From Aralia elata (taxonomy: Eukaryota > Streptophyta > Magnoliopsida > Apiales > Araliaceae), in assembly GCA_034770075.1 (NCBI GenBank), contig CM068378.1:45784508-45848507 (forward strand): DNA of 64,000 bases. The letters are read 5' to 3'. Shown piece by piece: positions 9,768 to 22,070 of this stretch (position 1 is the stretch's first letter; every line of letters begins with the position of its first letter). The translations under genes were made by a program, and so were the position numbers. The notes under the pieces are model-generated. The model was not told where the DNA came from and searched no databases. It worked only from the letters and a program-made list of their open reading frames with translations.

Positions 9768-12700
9768 TGTGAGCGCCCCCAAACCCGGGTCCCTTGAACC
9801 TCGGACCTGGTGCGTCACGATACATCATATTTACAACTATTGCGGAAGATATAAACATAAATTGTTTATACATTAAACTTTGCTACATATCCCAAGGTCT
9901 ATAGTCTTAACTTAATACATATTTACCTTTAAATTCACAAAAGGTTTACACAATTAACTTACATCAAATAACTAATTTGGTTATCATGCATAACCATCTA
10001 ATCTTGTCATTTGCTTTTGTAAAGTCTTCCCTCGAACGTTCGCCTTAAATCTGAAATTTGTTATCATGATATAGCAAGGGTGAGCAACTACTTTGCTCAG
10101 CAAGTTTAAATACAATAAAGATATATCATGATTGAAAGAATGAATAAGTTTTTGAATTTTCAACAATATAATAATTGTGAAAGAGCATGACTCAGAATTT
10201 CAATAATTGAATGACTGAATTCAATAATACAGGGTGTCAATAATGACCATGAACAAATTTAACTGAACCTTAAGGTAATGAAGGTGATCAGCATTTCATA
10301 CCTGATGAACATATACAACATGCACTAAGTGCGAATCAATAAATTTAAGGAGGTGGAATAATTATTAAGAATTAAACCACTAGCATGCTTGAAACATAAC
10401 AACTCAAGTTTGAGTTAAAAAGAACTTGTTCAATATGAACTTGAGTAAGGTTAAGGAAACTTGCACAAGAATAGGAAACTTGCTCAATATAAAAGTTGAG
10501 TAAGATGGAACTTGCATGTACCGTCGCGATTACTGCTACACAACCTAACTTAATTTCTTATGAAAGACCTATCAGTTATAAGATTGATCTTTCAATTAAC
10601 ATCGCATATATCACTTCATAATATCACTTCTTTATCAATAAATTATCTAACATTTAACCACATAACTAAATATTAGATATTATCTTAGCACCATACGCAT
10701 TCATAATTCTAAAGCTAGCACACATCTAGTCTTTAACAATGTTCAATATAGTATGCTGAGTGGTTTCCCACAAACAGCCAACAAACTAGTTTTCGTCTCG
10801 TCTACACTGTTTTCACAGTGAGTTAGATCGGTTCCTAGTTCGTATATACCTCCGCTCCCTGAAGGAATTGTTTAGCCCAGCTACTATACATCAACTATTA
10901 AAGAACACGACTGCACTACTACTTTATCGTAAACCTTATGACTTAACACTAAGTATTTCATTTTATAAGTTCTTCTTTATAATCCATTGAGCCTGAATAC
11001 CTAATCCAGCAAGTTGGATTATCTACACATACTAATCCAGTAACTTGGATTCAAACTAGCATACAATCCAGCACCCTGGATTCAAACTATCATATAATCC
11101 AGCAACCTGGATTCATTAATTCAACAAACTGTTTCCTAATCCAGCACATTAGATTCAAACTAACCTACAATTCAGTAAGCTAGATTCACTAATTCAGCAA
11201 ACCATATTCATTAATTCAGCAAACTATATTCGTCAATTCAGCAAACTATATTCATTAATTCAGCAAACTGTTTTCATTAATTCAGCAAACCGAATACCAC
11301 AATCCAGCAAGCCGAAATATGAATACAGCAAACCGTATTGGAAGCTGCATTCAAAAATGACTTATCCTCTCTTAAAAATTAATTTTTATTTTCTTCAAAT
11401 CTTGCCACACATATGTACATATATTCCATACATAAAAATACTTTCCTTAGGAAAGTTTTCAATTTCCTTTAACATTTTTCAAACGTCCGTTTTAACTTTC
11501 AAAACTAAGAAAAATGATCACTATCTTGCACAACTCCGATGATACCAAATTTTTGATAGCATCTTATACATATTAACAAGTACTCCCAGTTAAAATTCCA
11601 TGGCCATCGGAGTTATACAACTCCAATTTTAGCCGTTTTCGTCGAAAAACTCTACGTTTTTATTTTAGCCGTAGATTCTTCGTTACAAGTCGGAATGCAG
11701 CGATTTTTGGCCAGGAGCTACATAACTTCCTATATTTTCAGTGGCAAAAGGCCCTGAATTTATTGCTTTTTATAAAGTGTCAAAACAGTGCACACAAGTA
11801 AAGGGTCAGCGGGTTTGGTCCGTTTTCCCGATTTGAAGTCCTTCGCCATAAAATCTATAACTTTCATTCTACATGTCCAAAAATTCTCAAATATTTACAC
11901 GGCTCATATAACATATCATATTATCACTCCAAATGTTTTCAGAATTTTTAGAGCATAAAAATTGGACGAAAATGTCCCTGGATGGGACTGCCCTGTAGCA
12001 GCCCCTTTCTTCTTTTGAACCACCTGGACTGTTTTTACCAAAACAGTCTCCACGAATTTTGTACACGTTATTTTTGACTTCTACCACTTGGATTTAATAC
12101 TTAACTTACATATCTAGTATCACTCTTTGACGGATCGTAAAAAGAGTTTATAGATCTCAAGTTATAGACTTACAAAATACAAAACAATTAGGGTTTTCTA
12201 ATTATTTTTCCAAACATAGTTTTGTTTCTTTTATTTTCTTAACCATCTAAACACATCAATACCCAACATGCAAGATCTACACATAATACACTTATTCACA
12301 TATAGATCAAGAGTTTTAGACCACAAGATCATAAATTTTTATATCACCAAAATCAAACAAACTTAAAAGGAATTAATTAGTTAGGGTTTAAAGGTTTCAT
12401 ACCTTTCTTCCTTCTTGGTTCTTTCTTCTTCTTTTTCTTCTTCCATGGCTTCCATGGATACACCTACCTCTCTTCTCCTCTCTCATGGTCGGAATCCCCC
12501 TTTCTATTTCTCTCTCTTTCTAAATTTTGCTAACTTGGGAAGTGAGAGAAAATAAAGAGATAAGAATAAAGTAAAGTGTTAATTGTTATTAGTCAAAATG
12601 TATACATATAATACCTATATCTATACATCCTCTCCCAACAAATCTTCTCTCTCTATCTTATCTTATCTCATCTTATCCCTTTATACTAGCTTGTAATCTT

Positions 12701-13923
12701 GGTGAGCCAATAAAATTGTGACACATAAGGGAGTTAGGTGAGAATGGGTGGAGAAAACAAAATAACCCACATGTTAAATACTCCCTCCTCTTCATCCGTG
12801 TACTACCTATCTATTTTTCCCAATTTTTGATTTATTATACTTGCATTATTAAGCTCCACAAATTACCTTAATGCCCTTCCTTAATTGGGTTAAAGATTGG
12901 GCTCTCATTTAATTTTCTTGGGCTTCCAAATTAATTTGTTTGGGCTTGCAATTTAATTAGTTTGGTCTACTAATTAAAGTAAACTTGGGCTCCCTTAATT
13001 TATTTATTTGGGATACTATCATATTTGATAATTTAATATTGGGCTAGGTAATAATTTAGTTACCCTTAATTAAATTATCTACAAGTCCAATACTTAATTA
13101 AACTAATGGACTTGTTTAAATTATTTATTCTCCTTAGTCCATTAAATAAATTATCATTTGGACTTTTATACATTATTATTAATATAAACACATTTCTCAT
13201 ATATCAATAACATCAATTAACTTACATAACCCAATTAGACTTGCTATAATTAGGTTTCAAAATAAATAATAACTTGAGATTATAAAATAAATCCCTTACA
13301 TTAGCATATATATTTTCAATACTAGAATTCTATAATAACATAACCCTTAGGTTAGTTAATTACCATACCTAATATATTAATTAGGTTATGTAACTTTCTT
13401 GCTAATTTTCCTTTGTATCATAAACAAATATATATACACATTTATAATATATCCATTTATTCAATACTACACATATTCCACATATTTCCTAACATATTTA
13501 TCATCTTTAATAAATATCATTACATAATACAATCACATATATTCATATTCATTCACTTACATATTCACACCAACTAATTTAATAAATTGAGATAATAAAA
13601 TAAATCTCTTAGATTAGGTCACTAGTATATAATTAAAATACTAAGACCACTAAATAAAAATAATCTTTTTGTTCACATCAAATTTATAGGTATTGTAATA
13701 CCTTATCCTTAATATTCTTCCCAGCACATATAAATTCATTTATAGGGTTTTGAAATTTTGTAACCCATATTTTTTCTTTATTCTCTTTCAAATGGTAAAC
13801 CATATAGGTTTTTCTTAGAAATTTTTAATAAATCCTTCATTTCCATTCTAGGTTTTAAACCTTAACCTTTAATAATCATATAAGATTTTATTAATAAATC
13901 TTATAAAGTTTCGGGTCGTCACA
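9768..13923 (-). mobile_element. 4.16-kb solo LTR, chromovirus type, in copia RNase H
   Basis: Plus-strand ends are TGTGAGCGCCCCC and GGGTCGTCACA; read on the minus strand it starts TGTGACGACCC, the usual start of Tekay/Del-like chromovirus LTRs, and ends GGGGGCGCTCACA. The flanks ACTGT (9763-9767) and ACTAT (13924-13928) are a 5-bp target duplication with one change, and removing the insert restores the RNase H reading frame. Sequence around 10060-10130 resembles the LTR at 57705-61747. It is long and has no coding capacity; the interior is AT-rich apart from a hairpin minisatellite at 11003-11340. Confidence 0.85.
11003..11340 (-). repeat. Hairpin minisatellite in solo LTR (AATCCAG/CTGGATT units)
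   Basis: About eleven short units spaced 25-40 bp apart. The best ones are perfect or near-perfect hairpins: 11065-11082 and 11096-11113 read AATCCAG, four bases, CTGGATT. Later units drift to ATTCAGCAAACC cores. The final unit pairs AATAC with GTATT. Confidence 0.75.
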
Positions 13924-13928
13924 ACTAT

Positions 13929-14958
13929 CATCTTGGTCCGTTTGAAAATTTGAGTCTGTATAGCCCTCTAGTTTCAATTCAGACCCACCGTAGACAAGAA
14001 GTACATCCTTAGTTCTTCTTAAGTACTTTAGGATGTTTTTCATTGCCTTCCAGTGCTCTTCTCCTGGATTCGACTGATATCTGCTTGTTATACTAAGTGC
14101 ATAAGCGACATCTGGTCTAGTACATATCATACCGTACATGATAGATTCTATTGCTGAAGCATAAGGAATCTTACTCATACGGTCTCTCTCCTCAGGTGTC
14201 TTTGGGGCCTGTTTCTTGGAGAGATGTATTCCATGGCTCATTGGCATGAGACCTCTCTTAGAATCTTCCATGCTAAACTTCTTTAGCATCGAGTCAATGT
14301 ACTTTCCTTGGGTCAAGCCAAGCATCCTTTTAGATCTATCTATATAGATCTTTATTCCCAAAATATAGGATGCTTCACCCAAGTCCTTCATGGAGAAGTG
14401 TTTAGATTACCAAATTTTGATTGACTGTAGCATAGGAACATCATTCCCTATCAGTAATATATCGTCTATATATAATACTAAGAATGAAACAACGCTCCCA
14501 CTAACCTTCTTGTATACACAAGGTTCATCCTCATTTTTGATAAAACCAAACCCTTTGATTATCTCATCAAAACGAATGTTCCATCTTCTAGAAGCTTACT
14601 TCAATCCATAGGTGGATCGTTGTAGTTTACAAACTTGATTTGTTCCAACCGTTGAAACAAAACCCTCTGGCTGTATCATATATGCATTCTCCTCAAGTTT
14701 CCCATTGAGGAAGGTCATTTTCATGTCTATTTGCCAGATTTCATAGTCATAATAAGCTAGAATTGCAAATAAAATCCGAATGGACTTGAGCATAGCTACT
14801 GGTGAGAAGGTTTCATCATAGTCAATTTCTTGTTTTTGTTTGAAACCTTTTGCAACCAGTCGGGCCTTATAGGTCTCTACCTTGTCGTCCGCTCCAGTCT
14901 TTCTCTTAAAGACCCATTTGCACCCAATAGGCTTAATGCCCTCAGGTGGTGAAACCAA
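13929..14958 (-). pseudogene. Copia reverse transcriptase and RNase H start
   Basis: The 14596-14958 frame contains CKWVFKRKTGADDKVETYKA, LVAKGFKQKQEIDYDETFSP and IWQIDMKMTFLNGKLEENAY, the conserved copia RT N-terminal blocks. Between 14391 and 14595 the frame gives the active-site box YIDDILL. The 13929-14391 part holds MKDLGEASYILGIKI and RSKRMLGLTQGKYIDSML and the start of RNase H. The domain would copy element RNA into DNA. It is broken by stops near 14390, 14596 and 14960. Confidence 0.9.
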
Positions 14959-15279
14959 AGTTCATACTTAGTTTTTATACATGGAGTCCATCTCGGATTT
15001 CATGGCTTCTAGCCATTTCTCTGAGTCTTTACTACTCATAGCCTCTTCGTAAGTCAATGGATCATCATCACCTATGATGCGTACCTCATCATCATCCTCT
15101 ATGATGAATCCATACCTATCAGGTATCTTCAGTACTCTTCCAGATTTACGAATAGGTTATAGTACATTAGGTTCTTCCACTTGGTCAGGTACCTGACTTT
15201 GATCCGTAGTATTTTGTGGTTCTTGAACTTCTTCAAGATATATCTTACTCCCACTGACCCCTTCAAGGATAAACTCCTT
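14959..15279 (-). other. Copia pol linker between integrase and RT
   Basis: No long open frame. Minus-strand translation gives the acidic linker typical of the copia integrase C-terminus to RT region (serine/acid-rich, EDDDEV-like words at about 15070-15110), with stops. Confidence 0.5.
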
Positions 15280-16434
15280 TTATAAGAAGGCAGCATGTTT
15301 CGTAACAAACACCTTTTGATCAGTAGGATGATAGAAATAATACCCTGATATTTCTTTAGGGTATCCCACGAATATACACTTGTCGAATCTAGTCTTCAGT
15401 TTATCATGCTCAAACCTTTTGACATAAGCTGGACAACCCCAAGTCTTAACATGCTTAAGATTTGGTTTCCTCCCTATCCATAACTCATATGGAGTCTTTG
15501 AGATAGATTCGGTAGGTACCTTATTAAGTAGGTATGCAGTAGATTTTTGGGCATAACCCCAGAAGGATACTCGAAGGTCGGTAAAACTCATCAGGGAACG
15601 AACCATGTCCAACAATGTTTGATTTCTCCTTTCAGATACACCATTCAACTGTTGCGTCCCTGGTAGAGTCTGTTGTGAGATTATACCATTTTCTTTGAGA
15701 CAATTGAGAAACTCATTGGTTAAGTATTATCCTCCTCGATCTGATCGATGAATCTTAATACTCTTACCAGTTTGCTTCTCTACTTCATTTCTAAATTCTT
15801 TGAACTTTTCAAACGATTCAGATTTGTATTTCATTAAATACACATATCCAAATCTATAATAATCATCAGTGAAAGTAATAAAATAAGAATACTATCCTCG
15901 TGCATTCGTTGTCATAGGTCCACATACATCTGTGTGTACCAATACTAACAACTTTGTAACTCTTTCTCCTTTTCCACTAAAAGGAGATTTAGTCATCTTA
16001 CCCATGAGACAAGATTCACAAGTTGGATATGATTCGAAATCAAATAGCTCTAAAAGTCCCACTTTATGCAATTTGGTTAATCTTGTTTCATTGATATGAC
16101 CGAGTCTACAGTGCCACATAAAGGTATAATTAACATCATCTCTTTTTCTTTTCTTAGTTTGTTCAATTTGAAATATATTTTCATCCAAGTCAAGTATGTA
16201 AAGTTCATTCAGTAAATTGCCAACACCATATAAAACATTTTTATTATAAATAGAACAACTATTGTTCTTTATTATAATATCAAAACCATTCATATTCAAT
16301 ACAGAAATTGAAATAATGTTTCTTCTAAGTGTTGGAATATAATAACAATTATTTAAACGAATGGACTTGCCCGTAGGCAGTGCTAAACAATAAGTTCCTA
16401 CAGCTAATGTAGCAACTTTTGCTCCATTTCCCAC
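15280..16434 (-). pseudogene. Copia integrase
   Basis: The 15892-16434 frame has the GAG-pre-integrase zinc-binding motif HCRLGHINETRLTKLHK followed by CESCLMGK, and the first catalytic Asp in LVLVHTDVCGPM. The 15280-15648 frame has the catalytic Glu block NGVSERRNQTLLDMVRSLM and the downstream WGCPAYVK and CIFVGYPKEISGYYFY blocks. The middle part (about 15650-15890), which should hold the second Asp, is interrupted by stops. The enzyme would insert the cDNA; this copy cannot. Confidence 0.9.
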
Positions 16435-17419
16435 TCATAGGACAACTTCATCCTTGATCAGCTTTTTACTTCTGCTTAGTCCCTGCATATTGTTACATAT
16501 GTGAGAACCACAGCCGGTATCCAACACCCAAGTAGAATTTTGACTTTCAGAAAAATTAATTTCAATCATGAACAAACCTAGATCGAAAGTCGAAGCTTCT
16601 CCGAGCCTCTTTTGGTCCGCAAGATACTCCTTGCAGTTCCTCTTCCAATGTCCTGGCTTATTGCAATGGTAGCAAATTCCTTTGCTATCAAGATCAGATT
16701 TCTTTTTATCATTTCCTTTCGCCTTACCCTTAGCCTTCTTCTTTTTCTTCTTTTTAGAAGATACCTTGGGCCTCTTCCTTCTTTTGGAAGAATCATCCAC
16801 TAGTAAGACTTGGTTCTTGTTGGATGGGTAGTGACCTTCAGCAGTTTTCAACATGTTAAGTAACTCAGGCAAACTGACGTCCAACTTATTCATGTGAAAA
16901 TTCACAAAAAATTATGATAAGGTGTTTGGGAGTGACTGCAAGATCAAATCTTGACTTAACTCCCCATCCATTACGAACCCTAGCTATCCAAGTTGTTTAA
17001 TCAGATTGATCATATTTAGGACATGTGTCTCAACAGTAGTGCCCTTGGTCATCCGAGATCGAAAGAGCTCCTTAGATATCTGATATCTAGCAATCCTACT
17101 TTGCTCACCATACAACTCCTTGAGGTGCAGCAATATAGTAGGAGCATCCATAGTTTTATGCTGACGCTGAAGCTCGTTACTCATAAATGCAAGCATGATG
17201 CATTAAGCCAAGATTGCATCATCTTGCCACTTTCTGAAAATAGCAATCTCTTCCTCAGAGGCTGTTTCTGTAACATTTGTAGGGACGAGCTAATTTAGGA
17301 CATAAGAAATCTTTTCAGCAGTGAGAACAATTCTCAGATTCCTTAACTAGTCCATGTAATTCGGTCCGATCAGTTTATTAGCATCAAGTATGCTACGCAG
17401 TGATAGTGAGTTTGATATT
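16435..17419 (-). pseudogene. Copia gag and protease
   Basis: Minus-strand translation across stops gives SLRSILDANKLIGPNYMD, then NELQRQHKTMDAPTILLHLK (frame 16984-17196), NKLDVSLPELLNMLKTAEGH, a lysine-rich stretch, the zinc knuckle CYHCNKPGHWKRNC (CX2CX4HX4C) and the aspartic protease site WVLDTGCGSHIC. These are the nucleocapsid and protease of a copia element. Several stops replace expected Trp, Gln or Ser codons. The frame ends at 16435 just before the integrase frame. Confidence 0.9.
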
Positions 17420-17615
17420 TTTTAAATTCTACATGTGAAATAGACAACATTTTAGCATATATTCATTTTATTAATTACCAAAATTAATTAGGTCTTTATT
17501 TAAATTGGTATCTCCCACTATTTTCATCAAACTATATTACCCTCAATATATAGTTCGGCAAATCTAATTAAAGATTTGCTAGTGAGAATAAGGATCTCAC
17601 TTCAAATGTATATAG

Positions 17616-17911
17616 CCTTGTGGTGACACAACAAACGATATATAAATAAATAAGTTGACAACTATTGTCAATTACATCACTTTGTAACTCCTTATATTTT
17701 GCCTCTTAAATTATTTTGATCAAGTGATAACACATCCGAATCAAAATTATCCAAGTTAAGTCCAACCTAGCACTTCCATATATATGAAGAGAAAAATATC
17801 GTCCTTGTGGTGACACAACAAAACAGTAATGATCAATTACATAATAAGCATCAAATGTGAAAAGGCAATATCTTAAATATTTAATACTTGTCTTATGGTG
17901 ACACAACAAAC
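17616..17911 (-). repeat. Three dispersed TTGTGGTGACACAA hairpin motifs
   Basis: Copies at 17616-17636 and 17803-17823 share 20 bases; the third at 17892-17911 has TTATGG in place of TTGTGG. The motif folds as TTGTG, four-base loop, CACAA. Spacing is 187 and 89 bp. Confidence 0.8.
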
Positions 17912-18057
17912 TCATATTAAATATTTAATACTCTATTGCTTTACCATGCTAGAAGGCGACGTTCGATATTCCAAATATCTTTGAACGCTTAGGACTTAAT
18001 ATAATTTCTTTGAGCGGTTTATTATTAATTGTCTCATCTTGTTTAGCGCGCATGCAC

Positions 18058-18130
18058 ATATATATATATATAAAAAATACGCGGCATGCGAAGCATGTTG
18101 TATAATATAATATATATATATATATATATA
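18058..18130. repeat. (TA)n microsatellite
   Basis: Two runs of alternating TA separated by a short GC-containing piece (ACGCGGCATGCG). Confidence 0.9.
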
Positions 18131-19078
18131 TAATAAACATGCACATAAAGAATATTATATTCTACCCGGATTGATTATGGACTTTTATTCTAGTTTGGTT
18201 CACTAGAGCCACTAAGTGAACCAAAAGGTCAAACCTAGGGTGCAAGAACTGAATTTAAATATAACTATTACATTTAAATCCCGGGCTCCATTACAAACGG
18301 GTCTTCAAGCGCTCCTTGCTCCTTTGTCTCCAATTCTTCAAAATTATTCTAACTAATCCTATTACATAAACTATTTACAATAAATAGAAACCTTGATCAG
18401 CAGTCAAGGGGAAGTATATAGGAGAAAGATAGAATTTACATCAAAAAAAACTAGAGAAGACGAGGTACGCAGACCCATTTATAAAAACTCATTCATTCAA
18501 GCATCATCTAAAATAAATCCAATCACACATTGGTCAATAGTCCATAATCAATCCCTATTTATTATCATACATATCTCTATATGCATCAATAAATAGCATT
18601 CATCTCATGAATAATAAAACCATTTCATATATGCATTGATATCATTTAATGGCAAAACGTTTGCTAATATTTAGTTTTGAAACAAAATAAACTCTTTTAT
18701 TTTAATCAAAAACCAAATCAAAATTAAACTCCTTTAATTTTAGCAACCTGAGATCCTATTCCAGATAAAATAAACATCTTTATTTTAAACTTTTATCAAT
18801 TAAATAAACCGTTTATGTTAATTGAAAAACCAAGAAGTTTTCAGTTCCTAGGGTGTGGCGTGGTCGCGCCCAGAATGAACAGGATGCGGCGAGGCCGCGC
18901 TGCAAGGCCAGAGACCAGATTTTGGGTTAGGGCGCAGCCGCACTCCAGAATAAACTAGAGTAGCGCGGCCGCACCGCGACGCAGAATCAGAAAAATTTTT
19001 GCAGCCCAAAAAATCCTATCGAATCACATATCAATTCATACATAGAATCAACAAAATCAATAATTAACATAAGGATTA

Positions 19079-19090
19079 GCTCTGATACCA
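19079..19090 (-). other. Primer binding site, initiator tRNA-Met type
   Basis: Minus strand reads TGGTATCAGAGC one base after the 5' LTR end, matching the standard initiator-Met primer site of copia elements. Confidence 0.92.
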
Positions 19091-19091
19091 C

Positions 19092-20069
19092 TGTTTGGTT
19101 TGTATAATACGCAAGCATGCAATCAAATTACATAAATAGAGCAGAAGCGCGATAAAACGGATTTTAAAATTTTTATACAAACCATCACCATGATCTATCC
19201 TTGTGTTCAATTATCAATTAAATGAAACAGATGGAAAATAAGAATTATACCCTTGTAGAATTCTAGCTTCTTCAGGTACAAGTTCAACTCCAATTCCTTC
19301 GTGTTCTCCTTGAATTCCACCAATTAAATTCCTTCGCTTTGATCAACGTTAGCCACCCAAGTGTTTGACCTCTAGAGGTGATCCACCAAGGAATAATATT
19401 TGTTCAAGAATATGGGTGTTGGCAAAACCCTAGTTTCTATCTCTATAGAAATTGCAAGTACTCTCCATAATTCTAATGCAAGAGTGTGTAACCCCAATCT
19501 ATGATAAAACTCCTCTTATTTATAGATATAGGTAACCCTCCTAAACAATTTAGGATTAGGTTAATTGTCTTAATTAAACTCTTTTAATTAATTAAACTCC
19601 TAATCCAATTAGGAATTTATGAGAGTACTTTTATTAATTAATTCTCAAACTCTTTTAGAAATTAAATAATAATAATAGTAATAATAATAATAATAATAAT
19701 AAGACTCCTCTTATTAATTTATATTTAATATTTTCAAAATATTAAATAATAAATATTAAGCTATTTAATTTATTCTATCTCTATAGACTAAATTAAATAC
19801 ACTTAACTTATTATTACAATTATATTATTTACTTCTTAAATAAATATTTTTCTTTTGCGGTGTGACCCTTTAGGTTCTCCATATTAAACCGGTTGTGAAT
19901 AAATCAATTAGAACAATTCTAACCTTATTTAAATAAATAAATTAAACTATTTAATTCATTTAAATAAATAACATTTATTCTACAATAAGGGTAAGCCCCC
20001 TTAGTGATCAACGACTTTCCAGATAATATAGATTTTAACATTAATCACAAAAGAACCTTTCAGTGCTAG
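19092..20069 (-). mobile_element. Truncated 5' LTR of the copia element (copy C)
   Basis: The LTR begins at TGTTTGG next to the primer site and is collinear with copies B and D for about 975 bases, then switches to gypsy gag sequence near GCTAGTTACC (20065-20074), a stretch that resembles both partners. It has the ACTCCTC variant near the TATA box, unlike B and D, so it is an independent family member. The promoter is retained; U3 is lost. Confidence 0.88.
19515..19524 (-). promoter_or_regulatory. LTR TATA box (copy C)
   Basis: Minus strand TATAAATAAG at the conserved LTR position. Confidence 0.55.
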
Positions 20070-20257
20070 TTACCCCACTTGATTCTCCAGATTCCTCATC
20101 GAACACTCCAAATTGTTCATCCTTGTGTCATTCTGAGCAATGTATTTGGTTATCAATTCCTCCAAGTTTGACTTCATCTTCGGCTGATGTTAGTTTTGAT
20201 TTTGAAAACCTAATGGATGAAACTGTCATGGAGCTGAAGATTGACCTTGATTGTTGC
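20070..20257 (-). pseudogene. Gypsy-2 gag C-terminal fragment
   Basis: These 188 bases match 6205-6392 almost base for base and encode part of the gag C-terminal block (MRNLENQVG neighbourhood). They end at the copia LTR insertion GTTGC and begin at the rearrangement junction. Confidence 0.8.
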
Positions 20258-22070
20258 TGTTAGGTTTGTATAATACGCAAGCATGCAATCAAATTACATA
20301 AATAGAGTGGAAGCGCGATAAAACGGATTTTAAAATTTTTATACAAGTCATTTCCATGATCTATCCTTGTGTTCAATTATCAATTAAACGAAAGAGATAG
20401 AGAACAAGAATTATACCCTTGTAGAATTCTAGCTTCCTCAGGTACAAGTACAACTCCAATTCCTTCGCGTTCTCCTTGAATTCCACCGATTAAATTCCTT
20501 CGCTTTGATCAACGTTAGTCACCCAAGTGTTTGGCCTCTAGAGGTGATCCACCAAGGAATAATATTTGTTCAAGAAGATGGGTGTTGGCAAAACCTTAGT
20601 TTCTATCTATATAAAAATTGCAAGTACTCTCTACAATTCTAGTGCAAGAGTGTGTAACCCTAATCTATGATAAGACTCGTCTTATTTATAGATATAGGTA
20701 ACCCTCCTAAACAATTTAGGATTAGGTTAATTGTCTTAATTAAACTCTTTTAATTAATTAAACTCGTAATCCAATTAGAAATTTATGAGAGTACTTTTAT
20801 TAATTAATTCTCAAACCCTTTTAGGAATTAAATAATAATAATAATAGTAATAATAATAATAATAAAACTCCTCTTATTAATTTATATTTAATATTTCTAA
20901 AATAGTAAATAATAAATATTAAGCTATTGAATTTATTCTATCTCCATAGACTAAATTAAATACACTTAACTTATTATTACAATTATGTCATTTACTTCTT
21001 AAATAAATATTTTTCTTTTGCGGTGTGACCCTTTATCTTCTCCATATTAAACCGGTTGTGAATAAATCAATTAGAACAATTCTAACCTTATTAAAATATA
21101 TAAATTAAACTATTTAATTCATTTAAATAAATAACATTTATTCTACAATAAGGGTAAGCCCCTTTAGCGATCAACGACTTTCCACATAATATAGATTTCA
21201 ACATTAATCACAAAAGAACCTTTCAGTGCATAGTTACCGTACAATTCAATCCTTCTATCATACAATGTCCCAATTAAATATAAGACATGGAATTACTGTC
21301 AAGTTTTATTTTATTTAATTATATGTATTTCGATTCCCAAATGCACAACTCGAAATAATGCAAATTAGACACTCCTTTCTAATTTCATTTTGCCTTGGCC
21401 AAAGACTACTAAGTTGTCATTTATCGAATCACATAGGACAATCACATCTTTTACTAGATGTGGTAGATTCTTTGTTGATCATTAACCTATCTCCATATAC
21501 AACTTATTATACCCAATCATACCCTTTGATATACCCTAAAGGTCTTAAAGGACATGTCAAAGTATAACTCATCATACACAAGATACTATGATGATCTCAA
21601 GTCCAATGATCACTTGTACTACTATCACTAGAGGAATTCCTATTGACAAGCGAGTAAAACTCTATTAGGTATTCCTTAGCGAGCCACGTTTAGTGAACTT
21701 CTTCTCTAATAAGCACCTACATACTTGCTTTAGTGTCTCCACGCAAATGATTATGAGATCAATCATCCTCTTACTAAGAGCAAGCAACATATGTACTAAT
21801 CTCTCCGGATTCACTAATCCCCTTTTTAGTAATCCAACGATTTGGAACGATTTTAGTTTTAAGCTTTCTAAGAATTTAGATCTTATTAGCATGATCACCA
21901 TCATGATTCTAAAAGCATTGCTTAAAACTATGGGTTTATCACATATTAAATAACAGCACCATGTAGATAAAGTAAAATGCCTTTAATACTTTTATTAATA
22001 AATAAATAAGATTACAAAGTATATGCTACATTATATCAAATATGATTGGCTTGTGAGCATACTACTTTTA
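20258..22070 (-). mobile_element. Solo LTR of copia family (copy D)
   Basis: An 1813-bp LTR with the same length, target site and GTTGC duplication (20253-20257, 22071-22075) as copy B. Its plus-strand right end is TTTTA, so the minus-strand start has changed from TG to TA. It interrupts gypsy-2 gag. Confidence 0.92.
20681..20690 (-). promoter_or_regulatory. LTR TATA box (copy D)
   Basis: Minus strand TATAAATAAG at the conserved LTR position. Confidence 0.6.

Larger units (their letters stand above)
17420..19078 (-). other. Copia leader region, non-coding
   Basis: A 1.66-kb AT-rich leader between primer site and gag. It contains three copies of a TTGTGGTGACACAACAAA motif (17616-17636, 17803-17823, 17892-17911), a (TA)n tract in 18058-18130, and a GC-rich patch at 18850-18985. 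No credible gene. Confidence 0.65.
9211..20069 (-). mobile_element. Ty1/copia element, both LTRs truncated, pol split
   Basis: Minus-strand order is 5' LTR remnant (20069-19092), tRNA-Met-type primer site (19090-19079), long leader (19078-17420), gag, protease, integrase, RT, RNase H, polypurine tract and 3' LTR remnant (9310-9211). The domain order with integrase before RT is diagnostic of copia. A 4156-bp solo LTR splits RNase H. Every coding block has stops. Both LTRs lost their outer parts through junctions with gypsy sequence, so no target duplication can be read. Confidence 0.9.

Noticed and set aside
16578..16796. 72-residue Arg/Lys-rich minus-strand frame
   Set aside because: Alternate-frame shadow of the Lys-rich linker and zinc knuckle in copia gag.
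19079..19090. tRNA gene suspected from TGGTATCAGAGC
   Set aside because: Only the 12-base primer-binding complement is present; no cloverleaf follows.
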